The translations under genes and the position numbers were made by a program. From contig JADJQQ010000006.1 of NCBI GenBank assembly GCA_016712625.1, positions 124,001-188,000 of the forward strand: 64,000 bases of DNA, read 5' to 3'. This document shows positions 62,816 through 64,000 of this stretch, in pieces. The notes below the pieces were generated by a model. That model ran no database searches, had not been told where the DNA came from, and saw nothing but the letters and a program-made list of their open reading frames with translations. This DNA comes from Candidatus Competibacteraceae bacterium. GTDB taxonomy: Bacteria; Pseudomonadota; Gammaproteobacteria; Competibacterales; Competibacteraceae. The stretch's first letter is position 1; every line of letters begins with the position of its first letter.

Positions 62816-62914
62816 GGTTATTGATTAATAAATTTGATAAAATAAATAGTTTATGTAAATTATAAATATCACATATAACTTATAAAATACAATCAATAGA
62901 TTAAATGAAAAGCA
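62816..62914. other. Extremely AT-rich upstream region of the metalloprotease gene
   Basis: About 100 bases made largely of A and T runs with several TATAAT-like words on both strands, against a GC-rich background. It lies between the divergent metalloprotease and membrane-protein genes and probably contains their promoters. Such composition is a typical target for H-NS-like silencing; that is inference only. Confidence 0.5.
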
Positions 62915-63037
62915 TTGAAGCTTCAACTACTCCTGAAATTTTGGCGTACGCTGAAGCTGTTCCGTACAACAAGTCGCCGAGCAGCTGTAGCGTGTGCTAC
63001 CCATTTATCTGGAGCAACTGATGAGGAAGACCATACC

Positions 63038-63793
63038 ATGATTGCAATGCGTGCGGATGCCGGGCGCGGCTGGGGCTGGATCGTTGAGGGCTGGCGCTTG
63101 TTCGCCAAATCACCAGTAATTTGGGTAATGATCATGTTGATATACATGAGCATTATTGTCACTCTGTCATTTTTCCCTTACGTCGGTCGGCTGGTAAACG
63201 CGTTGTTAATTCCGGTACTGGTCGGTGGAATGCTTTATGGAGCGGCTACCCAGGCTAATGGAGGGAAGTTGCAGGTGCTGCACTTATTTCGTGGCTTTCA
63301 AGATCAGGACCGGACAGGCCCATTGCTATTGCTGGGCGCAATCGGAATTGGCGGTTATTTGCTGATGGGACTGGTGATATTGCTTTTCATGGGTGGCACA
63401 CTGGCCACTGGAATGATGATGGACAGCACCGGGATGGCTGTGACGCCTCAAACCTTGGTTAGCTTGCTGGCGGGAGCCGGTTTAGTGGCATTGCTGGTCG
63501 TCCTGATCCTCGTCTTTTTGGTGGCCGCCGCGTGGTTCTATGGCGTTCCGCTAGTGATGCTCGCTGGTCAAAATGCCTGGCCCGCCGTGCAGGATAGTCT
63601 TGTGGCCGGTTGGAGCAACATCTTGCCACTACTGGTTTTCGGATTAATTTCCCTGATACTGATGCTCTTGGCTCTCATTCCGCTCGGTTTAGGATTTTTG
63701 ATCTGGGGGCCAGTGATGATTTGCGCGACATATGCCAGCTATCGAGAAGTTTTTGAACGGCCGGCGACGCCATCAATTAAGCTTTCTAAGTAG
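63038..63793 (+). CDS. BPSS1780-family polytopic membrane protein
   Basis: 251 residues from ATG 63038. The conserved start (RGWGWIVEGWRLFAKSPVIWV) is followed by about six hydrophobic segments. The GGMLYGA and late WPAVQDSL motifs fit the BPSS1780/DUF2189-like integral membrane family of proteobacteria. Function unknown. The longer frame from 62915 begins in the AT-rich region and lacks similarity. Confidence 0.8.
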   Translation: MIAMRADAGRGWGWIVEGWRLFAKSPVIWVMIMLIYMSIIVTLSFFPYVGRLVNALLIPVLVGGMLYGAATQANGGKLQVLHLFRGFQDQDRTGPLLLLGAIGIGGYLLMGLVILLFMGGTLATGMMMDSTGMAVTPQTLVSLLAGAGLVALLVVLILVFLVAAAWFYGVPLVMLAGQNAWPAVQDSLVAGWSNILPLLVFGLISLILMLLALIPLGLGFLIWGPVMICATYASYREVFERPATPSIKLSK

Positions 63794-63845
63794 AGCCAAT
63801 GGGTCGGCGTCAATAAACTTTATTGCTTACAGGCATTTTGAGAAG

Positions 63846-63874
63846 CGGGCAGCCTAATGGGTTTAGGCTACCCG
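63846..63874 (+). other. Stem-loop after the BPSS1780-family gene
   Basis: AGCCTAA/TTAGGCT with outer CGGG/CCCG arms and one mismatch, loop of five. It lies 53 bases after the stop. No T run follows, so it is a possible Rho-assisted terminator or transcript-stabilising hairpin. The rest of the window to 64000 shows nothing else. Confidence 0.45.
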
Positions 63875-64000
63875 ACTTGAAAGCAGGGAAAAACCAGGCA
63901 AGATCAGATGAGGCTGTCTCCTTATCATCCTCGTTGCCTCTATTCAACCCCAGATATCAAGGATTTGATCAGTCGAGTTCGCAATAGCTGGACTGCTTCA

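Overview
The window is a chromosomal segment of a gammaproteobacterium. The evidence is conserved gene order around housekeeping genes: gcvR-bcp divergent from dapA-bamC; mutL-miaA-hfq-hflX-hflK-hflC-DUF2065-hisZ-purA; then rnr-rlmB; plus yeaG(prkA)-yeaH-spoVR, perM and mutY-yggX. An exosortase-A (XrtA/PEP-CTERM) exopolysaccharide locus and a FimX-like c-di-GMP protein argue against an enteric and suit an environmental, biofilm- or floc-forming lineage. Competibacteraceae-like is my guess, not a demonstrated placement.

Layout. 0-8.5 kb: ilvD, a FimX-like protein, an SDR epimerase, mutY-yggX, tRNA-Phe with its own promoter and terminator, a 39-residue membrane peptide, msrB and mepA. 8.7-13.4 kb: the prkA-yeaH-spoVR stress operon on the minus strand, then 750 bp of AT-rich DNA without a recognisable gene. 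14.2-20.7 kb: perM, a small envelope-protein group (DUF883 protein, a broken middle gene, a one-TM protein), cls, phoH, bcp, gcvR. 20.8-35.6 kb: the long housekeeping block, including tRNA-Leu(CAG). 35.6-40.0 kb: an AttEFGH-like ABC exporter set whose lipocalin-like gene is frameshifted. 40.2-46.4 kb: five consecutive XrtA-associated genes (export lipoprotein, chain-length protein, tyrosine autokinase, outer-membrane beta-barrel, AAA ATPase). 46.4-52.0 kb: an isolated type VI secretion module (fused TssB-TssC-like sheath gene, VgrG, DUF4123 adaptor, a decayed two-module accessory gene). 52.0-54.8 kb: two more exosortase-A-associated genes (PLP decarboxylase, acyl-CoA ligase). 54.9-60.3 kb: a glutaredoxin-like protein, FadL porin, a FadN-type bifunctional beta-oxidation enzyme and a thiolase. 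60.6-63.8 kb: a secreted zinc metalloprotease with three exact-period repeats, and a polytopic membrane protein.

Two themes stand out. First, the T6SS-like spike and sheath genes lie between two groups of XrtA-associated genes, with no baseplate, membrane-complex or ClpV genes in view. Second, several genes carry lesions. hflK has lost its N-terminal, membrane-anchoring part, and its family start peptide survives out of frame just upstream. The attH-like gene is frameshifted at a 7-A run. The tssBC fusion has a one-base shift. The T6SS accessory gene has several shifts plus a stop. Several of these lie at short homopolymers, so assembly or sequencing error must be excluded before real decay is concluded. 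No CRISPR array, insertion sequence, rRNA operon or prophage was seen.
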